Below, one piece after another: positions 1 to 10,561 of a DNA stretch of 64,000 bases. The number at the start of each line of letters is the position of its first letter. Position 1 is the stretch's first letter. The notes under the pieces were generated by a model. It worked only from the letters and a program-made list of their open reading frames with translations. It ran no database searches and was not told the origin of the DNA. This DNA is from Opitutales bacterium. Lineage in GTDB: Bacteria > Verrucomicrobiota > Verrucomicrobiia > Opitutales > Oceanipulchritudinaceae. A program made the position numbers and the translations under genes. Location of the stretch: positions 17,728-81,727 of the forward strand of contig SLNJ01000059.1 of assembly GCA_007133065.1 (NCBI GenBank), read 5' to 3'.

Positions 1-1542
1 GGTCCCTCGAGCGATCTCCGGAATGGGGAACCCTCCACGCTCCACGTTCAAGTCAGCACAGATCATCGCAAGACGCGACATGTGCACCAGGAGGTCTGCA
101 TCGAAGGTCTGCGTCTCGGGATCGAGCAGCCGGTACGCGTTAAAACTGGCCAGATTGCACGATGTGTTGTTCAAATGCAGGTACTCGCTGCAGGGATTCG
201 ACGTCGTGATGTCCCCGTCGCGCTTGACCGGATTCCACAGGTTGATCCAGTCGTTGTTGTGCTGGCCCGGCTCGCCGTTATCCCAGACGCTCCGCGCCAT
301 CGCCCGGAGCAGCTCTTCCGCCTTGAACCGCTCCGCCTCGTGCTCCGGATTCGTCACCCAGCGCGTCGCATATTCGCCCTTCGCCTGATACGACTGCCAG
401 AAATCGCCCTTCAGAGAAACAGAGTGATTCGCGTTCTGATGTGCCAGTGTGTCGCCGTATAGCATACTGTCCATGTGGCTGTCGTAGACAGCCTCATTCG
501 CAACAGGCAGACGCAACACGAGTTCCGCCGCCATCCGCTCCTCCGGTGTCCCCTCGACACGCTTTTTTCGGGCGATTTCGATCAGGTTAACCCGCACGTT
601 GTGCTCCCGCAGAACGATCTTCGCTATATGCTCCTGGTCGTTCTTCGCAGCGATGAACCGGAAAATGTCCGGATGATCCCCGAACAGGATCACCATCCGG
701 GCGGCGCGACGGGTCTTGCCCCCGCTCTTGATCGCCCCGGCCATCCGGTCCCATCCGCGATCGAATGAAATCGGCCCCGAGGACCTGCCCTTGCCCGTGA
801 TCGGCTCGACGGACGAGCGCAACGTCGAGATGTTGATCCCTACCCCCGAACCGCTCGCGAATATCCGGCCCTCGGTCATGAGATGCCCCAGGATCGACTC
901 CATGTCGTCCGACACTTCCGTCAGAAAACAGGCCGAACACTGAGGGTGCGAGTACACGTTGTCGAGCTCGTGCACCTCCGGCGTGTCCTGACCGGTTGCG
1001 TGATAGGCACGATTGCCACGTCCTCCGAGGATCTCACGGAGGTCCGGACGGCCCCAGCGCCACTGCTCCCAATGCCCCACGTTGAACCAGACCGGGCTGT
1101 TCGGAGCCCACATCTGGCGCACCAGCATCGCTTTCAGCTCCTCGTTGAAAACGCGCGCATCATCCAGCGTCGCAAAATAACCTTCCTCCCACCCCCATAC
1201 CGTGTAGGTGTTCGCAATCCGGTCGAAAACGTGGCGGAAACTCTCCTCGTACTCGGGACTCCCGGCCTCCCTTCCGAAGAGATACTTGTCCGCAACGATC
1301 GTCGCCGCGTTCTCGTCCCAATGTGCCGGAACCTCGACCCCGAGCCGCTCAAATCGAACTCCTCCGGTCGCCCAATCATGAATCCGTATATCCCGGCGTT
1401 CCCACTGGCACTCCTCAAACGGGTGCTGGTTGGGCGACGTCAGAACCCGCTCGATGTGCAGCCCGCCGAGCAGATTCTTGCGCTCGGGAAGCTGGATGGG
1501 AGGTCCGGAACGGGATTCGAGAAGGGAGAGATCGGTCGGCAT
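1..1542 (-). CDS. nrdJ: Vitamin B12-dependent (class II) ribonucleotide reductase, 3' end beyond the window
   Basis: Reduces ribonucleotides to deoxyribonucleotides with an adenosylcobalamin-generated thiyl radical, so DNA precursor synthesis needs no oxygen. Read on the minus strand from the ATG at 1542, the frame is open for 514 codons to the left edge, so the C-terminal part is missing. Visible family features are the MWAPNSPVWFNVG stretch, a Cys pair in HPQCSACF, the glycine-rich SGSGVGINISTLRS, a KTRRAARM run, the NHSVSL motif and NPCSEYL, the active-site Cys/Glu motif of class II enzymes. Residue order matches NrdJ well. No clear Shine-Dalgarno precedes the ATG, and I see no cobalamin riboswitch in the 284 bases to the divergent gene at 1827. 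Identification is firm; the exact start is less so. Confidence 0.93.
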   Translation of the reverse strand, partial: MPTDLSLLESRSGPPIQLPERKNLLGGLHIERVLTSPNQHPFEECQWERRDIRIHDWATGGVRFERLGVEVPAHWDENAATIVADKYLFGREAGSPEYEESFRHVFDRIANTYTVWGWEEGYFATLDDARVFNEELKAMLVRQMWAPNSPVWFNVGHWEQWRWGRPDLREILGGRGNRAYHATGQDTPEVHELDNVYSHPQCSACFLTEVSDDMESILGHLMTEGRIFASGSGVGINISTLRSSVEPITGKGRSSGPISFDRGWDRMAGAIKSGGKTRRAARMVILFGDHPDIFRFIAAKNDQEHIAKIVLREHNVRVNLIEIARKKRVEGTPEERMAAELVLRLPVANEAVYDSHMDSMLYGDTLAHQNANHSVSLKGDFWQSYQAKGEYATRWVTNPEHEAERFKAEELLRAMARSVWDNGEPGQHNNDWINLWNPVKRDGDITTSNPCSEYLHLNNTSCNLASFNAYRLLDPETQTFDADLLVHMSRLAMICADLNVERGGFPIPEIARGT

Positions 1543-1826
1543 GGTTTGGTCTGGAGTTCGGGTTGTGGAAGATTCAACTGAAAGGTGCGGACGGCAGCAT
1601 ATCAGCAAGTCCAACCACCGCCCTTGACCTGTATCAAAACAATGAGAGCGCACCCAGTCAAAATCGCAACCCACCCAAACATCATCAATAAGAACAGCTA
1701 ATTACTAGCGGATTCAACATTAGGATTATCAGGGAATACATCATCGAATTCCGCCAAGCCGGCAGCCCTCAATCCCTCACACCTTTCCCTCGACCCTCGC
1801 GCAAACGTTTCCAAAATACTCAATCG

Positions 1827-3572
1827 ATGAGATCCCCAGATGAATTGAGCCTGCGATCTCTCGTCCGGATCGCGGCCCTGTTCGTATCGCCCGCGCTCGG
1901 CCTCGGCAACCCCGCGAACACCATCGTCGTCGCCAACGCCAACGTCCCCGCCTCGGTCCGGCTCGCGGAGTACTACGCCGAACAGCGCAACGTTCCAGCG
2001 GAAAACCTGGTCCGAATCCCCCTCCCGGTCTCGGAGGTCATCTCCTGGGAGGCATTCGCCGAAACGCTCTTCAACCCGCTGCGGACGGAGTTGGAGGCGC
2101 GCGGCCGGATCCATCTCGTCGCATCCGGCCGGGACGACGCGATGGGGCGGCGAATCGACACGGTTATCGGACACGAAATCTCCTACCTCGTCCTCTGCTA
2201 CGGAGTTCCGCTCCGAATCCGCGAGGATCCCGCACACATTACCGAACGGGGAAAAGAAGCCTTCAACGCCCGCTACCTCGGCACACACACCATAGACGAG
2301 GACGATCCGCGTCTGGAGCAGGCTCGGAAGCTGCATACGAATCGGTCATCGGTCGACGGACAGCTCGCGCTCCTCGCCGCTTCAGGAGAGATTCCGACCG
2401 TCGGCTGGATCCACAATCCAGAGTTCGCCAGAAAATCCCCTGGCGCCGTCGCACGGAACCGCGTCATCCGGGTCGCGCGCCTCGACGGTCCGAGTCCCGA
2501 GGCGGTCAAACGCCTTATCGACAGCGCATTGGAAGGGGAACGCTTGGGTCTGATGGGTCGGGTCTACATCGACCCCGGGGGACCCGCCGGAGAGGGATAT
2601 CAACTCGCGAACGACTGGTTGCAGGCCATCGCTGCGGACGCTGAAGCGCGGGGATTCCCGGTTGAGCTCCATGAGCCGCGAGCGGTGTTCCCGAAGACCG
2701 CCCGCTTCGACGCCCCGGCCATGTATTTCGGGTGGTGGGCTTTTGACGCTCAAGGTCCATTTCTCCTCCCCGGGTTTCGCTTCCCTGCCGGCGCGATCGC
2801 GGTTCACATCCACAGCTTCTCGGCGGAAACGATGCGCACCCGCGCCGGCGACCCGTCAAGCCGCTGGTGCGCACCGCTGGTCGACCTCGGCGCCGCGGCG
2901 ACACTCGGTAACGTCTACGAACCATACCTTCCGTTCAGCCACCACCTGGACCGGTTCTACAGCGCTCTGGTCGATGGCAAAACCTTCGGCGAGGCCGCAT
3001 CGTTCGCACTGCCCGTCCTCGGATGGATGGCGGTCGCGATCGGCGACCCCCTCTACCGCCCCTTCCATAACAATCTGGACGATCAGCTCCACGACCTTCG
3101 GAAAGCCGAAACCAGCGGCCCCGGATACACCTACGCCACGCTCCGCAAGTTCTATCTCCTTCTGCGCGAAACGCACGTCGGCGCGGCGCTGGCTTTCGCG
3201 GAATCGACGTTCCAACACGCGCCCGGTCTCGCCCTTGGGTACGCAATCGCCCGGGAGCACTATGAACGGGGAAACATCGAAGAAGCCCGGCGCGCTGTCG
3301 GCTTCGCCCAATACACCACATCCCTCGATTCCACGGAGTGGATCCTCGCACGCGACATCGCACGCTTCCTCCATTGCAGCCTCGCTGACCCAGCTGCCGC
3401 CACGCATCTCTACGGGCTGATCCTCGAGGATCCCCGGCTTCCCGCCGCGCTCCGGGATCACCTTCTGCCCGAAGCGCGCGCCACCGCCCAGGCCGCCGGC
3501 CGGCCCCACCGCACCCAAATATGGCGACCCCACTCGACGGGCCAACCGGCCGACTCCAACCGCGCACGGTAA
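1827..3572 (+). CDS. TIGR03790 family protein, probably exported
   Basis: A 581-residue protein of the uncharacterised TIGR03790 type, found mostly in planctomycete/verrucomicrobial-like and acidobacterial genomes; its biochemical role is unknown. The N-terminus (LSLRSLVRIAALFVSPALG) could be a signal peptide. The core begins NPANTIVVANANVPASVRLAEYYAEQRNVP and continues with the conserved 'YLVLCYGVPLRI' and 'GWWAFDAQGPFLLPGFRFPAGAIAVHIHSFSAETMR' stretches. The last 150 residues are helix-rich and TPR-like. The gene runs divergently from nrdJ and convergently toward clpP, whose stop lies only 20 bases away, so it is probably transcribed alone. Family assignment rests on recognised conserved blocks; function is not inferred. 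Confidence 0.8.
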   Translation: MRSPDELSLRSLVRIAALFVSPALGLGNPANTIVVANANVPASVRLAEYYAEQRNVPAENLVRIPLPVSEVISWEAFAETLFNPLRTELEARGRIHLVASGRDDAMGRRIDTVIGHEISYLVLCYGVPLRIREDPAHITERGKEAFNARYLGTHTIDEDDPRLEQARKLHTNRSSVDGQLALLAASGEIPTVGWIHNPEFARKSPGAVARNRVIRVARLDGPSPEAVKRLIDSALEGERLGLMGRVYIDPGGPAGEGYQLANDWLQAIAADAEARGFPVELHEPRAVFPKTARFDAPAMYFGWWAFDAQGPFLLPGFRFPAGAIAVHIHSFSAETMRTRAGDPSSRWCAPLVDLGAAATLGNVYEPYLPFSHHLDRFYSALVDGKTFGEAASFALPVLGWMAVAIGDPLYRPFHNNLDDQLHDLRKAETSGPGYTYATLRKFYLLLRETHVGAALAFAESTFQHAPGLALGYAIAREHYERGNIEEARRAVGFAQYTTSLDSTEWILARDIARFLHCSLADPAAATHLYGLILEDPRLPAALRDHLLPEARATAQAAGRPHRTQIWRPHSTGQPADSNRAR

Positions 3573-3592
3573 GACGCGACTAAAACTCCGGC

Positions 3593-4195
3593 TCAACTCA
3601 GCGTCTCAACAACCGCATCCGCAAGCCCGTACTCAATCGCCTCCTTGGGATTCATGTAGAAATCTCTGTCCGTATCCTGCTCGATCCGCTCAAGCGGTTG
3701 GCCGGATGCCCTCGACAGGATCTGGTTCAGCTCCGCCCGAAGCTTCTCCATCTCCTGCGCCTGGATGTGGATGTCGACTGCTGGCCCCATCATCCGGCCG
3801 GTGATCAGCGGTTGGTGGATCAGCACGCGGCTGTGCGGCATCAAAAGGCGTTTCCCCTTTTCCCCGGCGCAAAGCAGGATGCTCCCCATGCTCGCGGCCA
3901 TCCCCATCACCACCACTTTAATCGGGCTGGTGATCAGGGTCATCGTGTCGAAAACGGCGATCCCCGATGTGATCGAGCCCCCCGGCGAGTTCAGGTAAAC
4001 CGTGATCTCCTCGCCCGGCTTGTCCGCCTCCAGGTACAGCAGCTTCTCCGTCGCGTCGCGACAGGTCTTGTCGTTGACCTCGCCCCAGAAGAACACCTTC
4101 CGCTCCTCCAGGAACTTCCGCTGCATCTTCTCAGCGTGCGACGGCGTCTGGCCCTCCTGCTTTTCCTCGTCTTCTTGGTTCTGTATGAAACTCAT
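3593..4195 (-). CDS. clpP: ATP-dependent Clp protease proteolytic subunit
   Basis: Serine peptidase that forms the tetradecameric barrel of Clp proteases and degrades proteins fed by ClpX/ClpA-type ATPases in the cytoplasm. The 200-residue protein has normal length. The catalytic triad is visible: Ser102 in GMAASMGS, His127 in LIHQP and Asp174 in EQDTDRD. The family signatures YLNSPGGS and MPHSRVLIHQP are intact. The N-terminus is about 20 residues longer than in many ClpPs and is Glu/Gln-rich (QNQEDEEKQEGQ), possibly a propeptide. Neither tig nor clpX is adjacent, unlike the common tig-clpP-clpX order. Confidence 0.96.
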   Translation of the reverse strand: MSFIQNQEDEEKQEGQTPSHAEKMQRKFLEERKVFFWGEVNDKTCRDATEKLLYLEADKPGEEITVYLNSPGGSITSGIAVFDTMTLITSPIKVVVMGMAASMGSILLCAGEKGKRLLMPHSRVLIHQPLITGRMMGPAVDIHIQAQEMEKLRAELNQILSRASGQPLERIEQDTDRDFYMNPKEAIEYGLADAVVETLS

Positions 4196-4544
4196 AGCCC
4201 GCGAACTAAACGAACCGCGCCCCGCTAAGCAACCAGAAATCCGAGGCGGAGCCGGCCACGGATGCGGGTTCGCGCAGCAGCCCGTACCGAGCCGTTCTTC
4301 GGAATCTCCGCAGTTGAATCGTGGCGATCCGCATCAATCGTTTGGGTTGCAACGACTTGCCAGACGTCCGACACGCCCTCCAGGCGCGGCGCGCCTTCGC
4401 GGTCGCATGATCACGTCCAAACGACGGGTGCGGGTCACTTCGGGCTTGATATATCACCGCTCTCCGCAAAATTCGGGGGTGCAACCGCCAACCGCCGTGC
4501 ATGAGGCCCCTCTTGGCCTGCGGCCACCCACCGATCAATTGCCA
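4196..4544. other. Divergent intergenic region, no gene recognised
   Basis: About 350 bases between the clpP start and the start of the gene at 4545. It must hold promoters in both directions, but I see no convincing -35/-10 pair, tRNA or repeat. An in-frame GTG at 4497 could extend the downstream protein by 16 residues. Long open frames across this stretch on both strands have arginine-rich, low-complexity content and look like antisense shadows. Confidence 0.5.
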
Positions 4545-5648
4545 ATGCCCGACAAGACCATACCGAAGTACCGCACGTTTGTTCCGGCCGAACTGGCAGA
4601 CGATTCGGATTCCGAATCGATCCATTTTATTATAATCGCCCGCCGGCGAAACAAGGAGATACTCGACATTGGCGCGTTCCTCGTGGACCGCTTCTGCCTC
4701 GGCGTGAAGGACGCGTTTTTCACACAGTGGACCGAAGAGGAACTGCAGGATCACCTCGAATCGTCTCTTGATGGCGGGTACGCGGTTCGGGACGGCGCGT
4801 GGGGACGCAAGTTCGTGGAATCGGCCGTGGCTTACGCCAAATCCCTTGGGTTCGCACCGCACCGCGATCACAAGAAGGCCGCGCGCGTTTTCGGGGGCGT
4901 GCGCGCTGCGGACTGCGACGAGGAGTTCACGTTCGGATGCGGCGGCAAGCCGATGTACATCCGCGGACCCCACGACTCGGACGCTATGGCCCAACGGATC
5001 CTGAACACGCTCCGCAGCCGCTTTGGCGACGATGGATTCGATTACATTCTGCCGGCCGAAGGGGCTTCCGAGGAGGCGGATGGCGAGGATGACGATTACT
5101 GGGAGGCCGAAGTGCTCTGTGTCGCCGAGCAGAGCGGCTCCTCCGAGACGATGTCCCCACGCCTGAAGAAGATGCTCGACGACTCCGCGGAAACAGGAAT
5201 GGACGCCGAGGCCGTCCACTTTATTCCAGGCGGGGAATGCGCCGAGGGGGTCAAGGAGCTTGTCGAGGCGCTCGAGTTCACTTCAAATCAGCTCTCCGAC
5301 GAAGAGCACTTCCTGCAAGGCGACGAGGCCCACGACATGTTTGTATACCTGGTGACACACCTGCTCGTGGCACATGCGATGTCCTTCGATCGTTGGGAGC
5401 AACTGGTTCGCCACGAGGATGAACCAATGGGCGAAAGTCTGATCAACCTCGTCGCTCAGTTCCTCGACGACGAGAAAATGGTACGGTTGCTCGACTATCT
5501 CATCCACCCCAACCCCGAAACGACGCGCGTGGTCATCGGATTGCAATGGGAACCGGACCCAGCGGAGGACGCGGACCCGGGTGAGGCGCGCATCCTCGTT
5601 ATGTACGCCGAAATGTTGTCGGACGAGGACGAAGGCCTGACGGGGTAA
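4545..5648 (+). CDS. Uncharacterised acidic protein
   Basis: A 367-residue protein that I cannot assign to a named family. The frame is open well upstream, but the text becomes protein-like only from MPDKTIPKYRTFVPAELADD, so the ATG at 4545 was chosen. Residues 20-60 contain IHFIIIARRRNKEILDIGAF followed by LVDRFCLGVKDAFF, which looks like a conserved structured block. Later stretches are Asp/Glu-rich (EEADGEDDDYWEAE, SDEDEGLTG at the C-terminus), and the whole protein is strongly acidic. No signal peptide or membrane helix is seen, so it is probably cytoplasmic. It is convergent with the suf operon and shares no transcription unit with its neighbours. Confidence 0.7.
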   Translation: MPDKTIPKYRTFVPAELADDSDSESIHFIIIARRRNKEILDIGAFLVDRFCLGVKDAFFTQWTEEELQDHLESSLDGGYAVRDGAWGRKFVESAVAYAKSLGFAPHRDHKKAARVFGGVRAADCDEEFTFGCGGKPMYIRGPHDSDAMAQRILNTLRSRFGDDGFDYILPAEGASEEADGEDDDYWEAEVLCVAEQSGSSETMSPRLKKMLDDSAETGMDAEAVHFIPGGECAEGVKELVEALEFTSNQLSDEEHFLQGDEAHDMFVYLVTHLLVAHAMSFDRWEQLVRHEDEPMGESLINLVAQFLDDEKMVRLLDYLIHPNPETTRVVIGLQWEPDPAEDADPGEARILVMYAEMLSDEDEGLTG

Positions 5649-5667
5649 GTGCAGCTTTGCTGCTTAC
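5645..5667. terminator. Weak hairpin between convergent genes
   Basis: GTAAG..GCAGC pairs with GCTGCTTAC across a TTT loop, giving a 9-bp stem with a two-base bulge. It overlaps the stop codon of the gene at 4545 and lies 32 bases from the sufT stop. There is no T tract on either side, so a bidirectional terminator role is only a suggestion. Confidence 0.25.
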
Positions 5668-5698
5668 AACCTGTACGTGAGAGAAAAACCGGAACCGG

Positions 5699-6244
5699 TC
5701 AGATCAACCCGAGTTCCATCTTCCCCTCCTCGGAGATCATATCCTGGTGCCAGGGCGGGTCCCAGACAATGTCGACGTTCGCCTCGTGCACGCCGGGCAC
5801 GCCTTCGACCTTGAACTTAGCGTCCTGCGCGATGGCCGGTCCCATACCGCAACCCGGCGCGGTCAGGGTCATATCCACCTGAACGACGTATCTCCCGTCA
5901 TCCCGTTCCCGGACCACCATGTTGTAGACGAGACCGAGGTCGACAATGTTCACGGGGATCTCGGGATCGTAGACGCTCTTCAAGGCGTCCCAGATCGCCT
6001 CATCGCTCGGAGGCCCGGCATGATCGTCATCGGCTGCCTGCGGGCGCTCCTGCTTCTCCTCGCCGATCGCATCCCCGTGCTCGCCGGAAATTTGCGCCAT
6101 TCCACGCTCCCACAGTAGCGTGAAATTCCCGCCGAGCCGGTGCGTGATCGTCACCTTACTCCCTTCCGGTATCGTTATCGGGTCTCCATAGGGGACAATT
6201 GTTGCGGGAATATCCCGCGCTGCAATGCGGTCGTTGTCAGACAT
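5699..6244 (-). CDS. sufT: SufT-type MIP18/DUF59 iron-sulfur assembly protein
   Basis: An auxiliary factor of the MIP18 (DUF59) family associated with maturation or repair of iron-sulfur proteins. The 181-residue form starts at [11 protein letters not shown], where the ATG begins just after the sufD stop (one base between), so it is the last gene of the suf operon. Residues 1-75 form the SufT-specific N-terminal part ([32 protein letters not shown]). A Glu/Asp-rich linker leads to the MIP18 domain: [27 protein letters not shown] with the conserved Cys, and a C-terminal [24 protein letters not shown]. Length and motif order match SufT. No SufS or SufU/SufE gene is present beside it. Confidence 0.92.
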   Translation of the reverse strand: MSDNDRIAARDIPATIVPYGDPITIPEGSKVTITHRLGGNFTLLWERGMAQISGEHGDAIGEEKQERPQAADDDHAGPPSDEAIWDALKSVYDPEIPVNIVDLGLVYNMVVRERDDGRYVVQVDMTLTAPGCGMGPAIAQDAKFKVEGVPGVHEANVDIVWDPPWHQDMISEEGKMELGLI

Positions 6245-6245
6245 T

Positions 6246-7601
6246 CTAGTTGCGGAATTTGTTCTGCACCAGCTCCCGAACAAAGTCGGAGAGCTCGTCG
6301 TTGTCGAAACGGGAAACGATTTCCTCGAAAAATCCAAATACAATCAGCTCCTCCGCCATCCGGCGCGGAATCCCGCGCGAGAGGAAGTAGAAAATGTTGG
6401 TGTCGTCGATGCTCCCGGTTGTCGCTCCGTGGCTGCATTTGACGTCATTCGCCGCGATCTGGAGCCCGGGGAGCGAATTCGCCTCCGCGGTGTCAGAGAG
6501 AAGGAGATTGCGGTTGGTCTGGTAGGCGTCGGTCTGCTGTGCGACCTCGTCGACGCGGATCAACCCCGAGAAAATAGTTCGGGCATCATCAAGGAGCGCA
6601 TTCTTGAAAAGCAGATCGCTGTGCCCGTTCGGCGCGGAGTGGGTCTGCAGGGTTCGTTGATCGATCTCCTGCGTTCCTTTCGCAACGGTCAGCGAGTCGG
6701 TATCGACACTGGCGCCGGCACCGAGAATGCGGCAGTGCTGCTCGTTGCGCGTATGAGCGGATCCGAGATTCACGGTTATGCTCTTCAGTGCGGCATCCCG
6801 TTCAGCGCTGGCGGAATTCAGGTGAAACGCCACCGTGTTGAGATTCCAGTTCTGCACCGTTTCGTAATGGACGTGCGAACCGGCACCGGCATAGACGTCG
6901 CTCACGCCGCAAACAAAATGCCGGGTACCCGGATCGACGGATTGGAACAGGTCGAGGACGGTGGCGCGGGCGTTGTCCCCCACAACCACAAGGGTGTGCG
7001 GAAACAATGCGGTGCCGTCGTCCAATCCGCTCCAATGCACCGTGATAAACGGCTCGGCGATCTCGACGTTTGCAGGCACATAGAGAAACGTGCCGTTGTG
7101 GAAAAGTGCGGCGTGGAGAGATTCGTATTTCTGTGAACCGATGCCGGGCAGGCGGGTCAGCAGATGCTCGCGCACAAGCTCCGGGTACTCGCGGAGCGCC
7201 TCGTCCATCGGACAGTAGATAACGCCTTGTTCCCGGAGTGTATCCGGAAGCCTCGGCGCTTCGACCAGCGCGTCGTCGTGAAAGACCATCCGCGCGGAGG
7301 CGTTGCGGATGGCATCGAACGATGGAACACCCGCGGACGAATCCCCGGCAACCACCGGCAAGCGGAAGCTGTCCAACGCAAGATCCTGGACACTGGCGAA
7401 GCGCCACTGCTCATCTTTGCGGTGCGGCGCAGGGAGGCGCTGAAAGCGTTCCCACGCGTCCTGTTTCAGCTTATGAATCCACGGTGCGGCCCAACCGAAA
7501 CCGGACAGGCATTCCTGAAACACGGAGCTGCTGCCGAGACCGGCATCCGCAACCTCGGGTTGATTCCGATCAAGGCTCATGAGATTTGATTCTGGAGACA
7601 T
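6246..7601 (-). CDS. sufD: Fe-S cluster assembly scaffold subunit SufD
   Basis: Subunit of the SufBC2D complex that assembles iron-sulfur clusters in the cytoplasm. The 451-residue protein shows a helical N-terminal part ([18 protein letters not shown]) and the right-handed beta-helix core shared with SufB, ending with the conserved [23 protein letters not shown] and [17 protein letters not shown] region that carries the SufBD-family Cys-His pair. Two ATGs are possible, at 7601 and at 7580 ([10 protein letters not shown]); neither has a clear Shine-Dalgarno. It lies 51 bases downstream of sufB and immediately upstream of sufT, and is likely co-transcribed with both. Confidence 0.93.
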   Translation of the reverse strand: MSPESNLMSLDRNQPEVADAGLGSSSVFQECLSGFGWAAPWIHKLKQDAWERFQRLPAPHRKDEQWRFASVQDLALDSFRLPVVAGDSSAGVPSFDAIRNASARMVFHDDALVEAPRLPDTLREQGVIYCPMDEALREYPELVREHLLTRLPGIGSQKYESLHAALFHNGTFLYVPANVEIAEPFITVHWSGLDDGTALFPHTLVVVGDNARATVLDLFQSVDPGTRHFVCGVSDVYAGAGSHVHYETVQNWNLNTVAFHLNSASAERDAALKSITVNLGSAHTRNEQHCRILGAGASVDTDSLTVAKGTQEIDQRTLQTHSAPNGHSDLLFKNALLDDARTIFSGLIRVDEVAQQTDAYQTNRNLLLSDTAEANSLPGLQIAANDVKCSHGATTGSIDDTNIFYFLSRGIPRRMAEELIVFGFFEEIVSRFDNDELSDFVRELVQNKFRN

Positions 7602-7652
7602 AGTAAACGGGATTTTGTCGAATAGTTGGGAAGGTGATTCCGGAGCCTTCGA

Positions 7653-9086
<1,434 letters not shown>

Positions 9087-9157
9087 ATGTGGAAAACGTC
9101 TTGAACTTGATGGTGTTTAAAACGAAGGAGAACGCGCTCGTGCTGCAGCGAGACCGA

Positions 9158-9922
9158 TCAGCCGGCCTCGGCCGGCGTTAGCTCGGACTTCAACCAATCG
9201 TAGCCCTTCTCTTCCAACTCGAGCGCCAGCGACTTGCCGCCCGTTTTGACGATGCGGCCCTCGTGCATCACATGCACCTTGTCGGGCACGATGTAGTTGA
9301 GAAGACGCTGATAGTGGGTGATCACGAGAAATCCAATGTTCGGACCGCGCATGGCATTCACTCCCTCGGCCACGATGCGCAGCGCGTCGATGTCCAGCCC
9401 GGAGTCCGTTTCATCCATGACCGCAAAACTCGGCTTCAGCACCGACATCTGCAGGATCTCGCAGCGTTTCTTCTCCCCGCCGGAGAACCCCTCGTTCACC
9501 GGACGGCTGGTGAAGCTCCGATCGATCTTCAGTTCGTCCATGGCCCGGTAAAGCTCCTTGTAGAAGGCGGGCGCCTTTAAGGTCTCGCCTTCCGGAAGTC
9601 GCGCGGTGAGCGCCGCCCGCAGGAAGTTTGCGATCGAAACACCGGGAATCTCGCTCGGATACTGGAAAGCCATGAAAAGCCCCGCACGCGCGGTCTCATC
9701 CGGCTCCATACCAACGATATCACGGCCATCGAGCAGCGCTTCGCCACGCGTGATCTCATAGTCCTCGTGGCCGGCCAGCGCCTTCGCAAGCGAGCTCTTC
9801 CCAGCTCCGTTGGGCCCCATCAGGGCGTGAACTTCGCCCTTGGGCACGGTCAGAGAGAAGTCGTTGATGACATCGTTCCCCGCCACCCTGACGCTCAGGT
9901 TCTTAATCTCGAGTGCACTCAT
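9158..9922 (-). CDS. sufC: Suf complex ATPase SufC
   Basis: ABC-type ATPase that drives conformational change in SufBC2D; it is cytoplasmic and not a transporter. The 254-residue protein starts at [15 protein letters not shown], whose ATG overlaps the stop of the upstream fur-like gene in a 4-base ATGA arrangement that indicates translational coupling. Walker A is GPNGAGKS (36-43), the signature motif is [11 protein letters not shown], and Walker B is [17 protein letters not shown], with the Asp-Glu-Thr-Asp pattern typical of SufC. An alternative upstream ATG at 9973 would add 17 residues inside the fur-like gene and is less likely. Confidence 0.95.
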   Translation of the reverse strand: MSALEIKNLSVRVAGNDVINDFSLTVPKGEVHALMGPNGAGKSSLAKALAGHEDYEITRGEALLDGRDIVGMEPDETARAGLFMAFQYPSEIPGVSIANFLRAALTARLPEGETLKAPAFYKELYRAMDELKIDRSFTSRPVNEGFSGGEKKRCEILQMSVLKPSFAVMDETDSGLDIDALRIVAEGVNAMRGPNIGFLVITHYQRLLNYIVPDKVHVMHEGRIVKTGGKSLALELEEKGYDWLKSELTPAEAG

Positions 9923-10437
9923 CTGGATCGGTTCTGTTTGGTTTGATTGTTGGGTTGATCGATATGCTCCCAAACGGTGGATGCAGAGGAGTTGGATTGC
10001 CGTTCCGCCGCTTCCGGCTCCACCCGCCCGGAAAAACTCAGTTTGATTTTGTTCGCTGCAAATCCTTTCGGAAGGATCGTTGTCAGTGTCTCGTGAAAGT
10101 CTTTCGGGATATCGATGTCGAAAACCCGGCCGGTCGCCTCATCCAGAAAATGCGCATGCTCCCCGTGGTTGGGGCAATACCGGCTCGGTTCCCGTTCGTA
10201 GTTGAGTTTCTTGATCAGATCGCACTCAACCAACGTCTCGAGGCAATTGTAGACCGTCGCCAGCGAAATGGTCGACAGCTGCTTCCGCGCCCGCGCAAAC
10301 ACCTCCTCCGCCGTCGGATGGTCCCGCTGCGACACCAGTACGCCAAAAACCTGCTCGCGTTGTCGAGTCGCACGCAAGCCGGATCGCTCCAGCGCAGCAG
10401 TCAGGTTTTTCCTGTCTCTCTCAGTGATTTGTCGCAT
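9919..10437 (-). CDS. Fur-family metalloregulator heading the suf operon
   Basis: Probable iron- or cluster-responsive repressor of its own suf operon. The 172-residue protein has the Fur winged helix ([25 protein letters not shown], recognition helix [17 protein letters not shown]) and a dimerisation domain retaining GEHAHF metal-site histidines. The position normally holding the first structural CxxC reads [12 protein letters not shown], and no CxxC occurs at the C-terminus, so the structural zinc site appears absent, as in alphaproteobacterial Fur/Mur and Irr proteins. The ATG at 10437 follows AGGA; in-frame ATG at 10449 and TTG at 10458 are alternatives. Its stop overlaps the sufC start by 4 bases. 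A 7-1-7 palindrome at 10466-10480 is the likely autoregulatory operator. Confidence 0.88.
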   Translation of the reverse strand: MRQITERDRKNLTAALERSGLRATRQREQVFGVLVSQRDHPTAEEVFARARKQLSTISLATVYNCLETLVECDLIKKLNYEREPSRYCPNHGEHAHFLDEATGRVFDIDIPKDFHETLTTILPKGFAANKIKLSFSGRVEPEAAERQSNSSASTVWEHIDQPNNQTKQNRSR

Positions 10438-10465
10438 CGTTCCTAGCATTCGAAGCAAACGATAC

Positions 10466-10480
10466 TTGGAATTATTCCAA
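10466..10480 (-). promoter_or_regulatory. 7-1-7 inverted repeat, candidate Fur-family operator
   Basis: TTGGAATTATTCCAA is a perfect inverted repeat, TTGGAAT and ATTCCAA around one central base. This is the 7-1-7 geometry of Fur/PerR-type operators. It sits 28 bases upstream of the chosen ATG of the fur-like gene. On the minus strand it is flanked by TTGAAT and TATCGT, which could be -35 and -10 elements 16 bases apart, so a bound repressor would block polymerase directly. The -35/-10 assignment is weak; the palindrome itself is exact. Confidence 0.65.
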
Positions 10481-10561
10481 ATTCAAGGATTTTTTGAGAT
10501 TTGTATTCATTCTAATTTTATCTTCTTGATAATAAGGAGAATCTGAGCGAACCGCCGCTTG

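Noticed and set aside
1543..1826. Possible cobalamin riboswitch upstream of nrdJ
   Set aside because: No recognisable B12-box or the expected stems could be found on the minus strand in these 284 bases.
4002..4544. Longer start for the protein at 4545
   Set aside because: The extension overlaps clpP on the opposite strand and is low in conserved-looking content.
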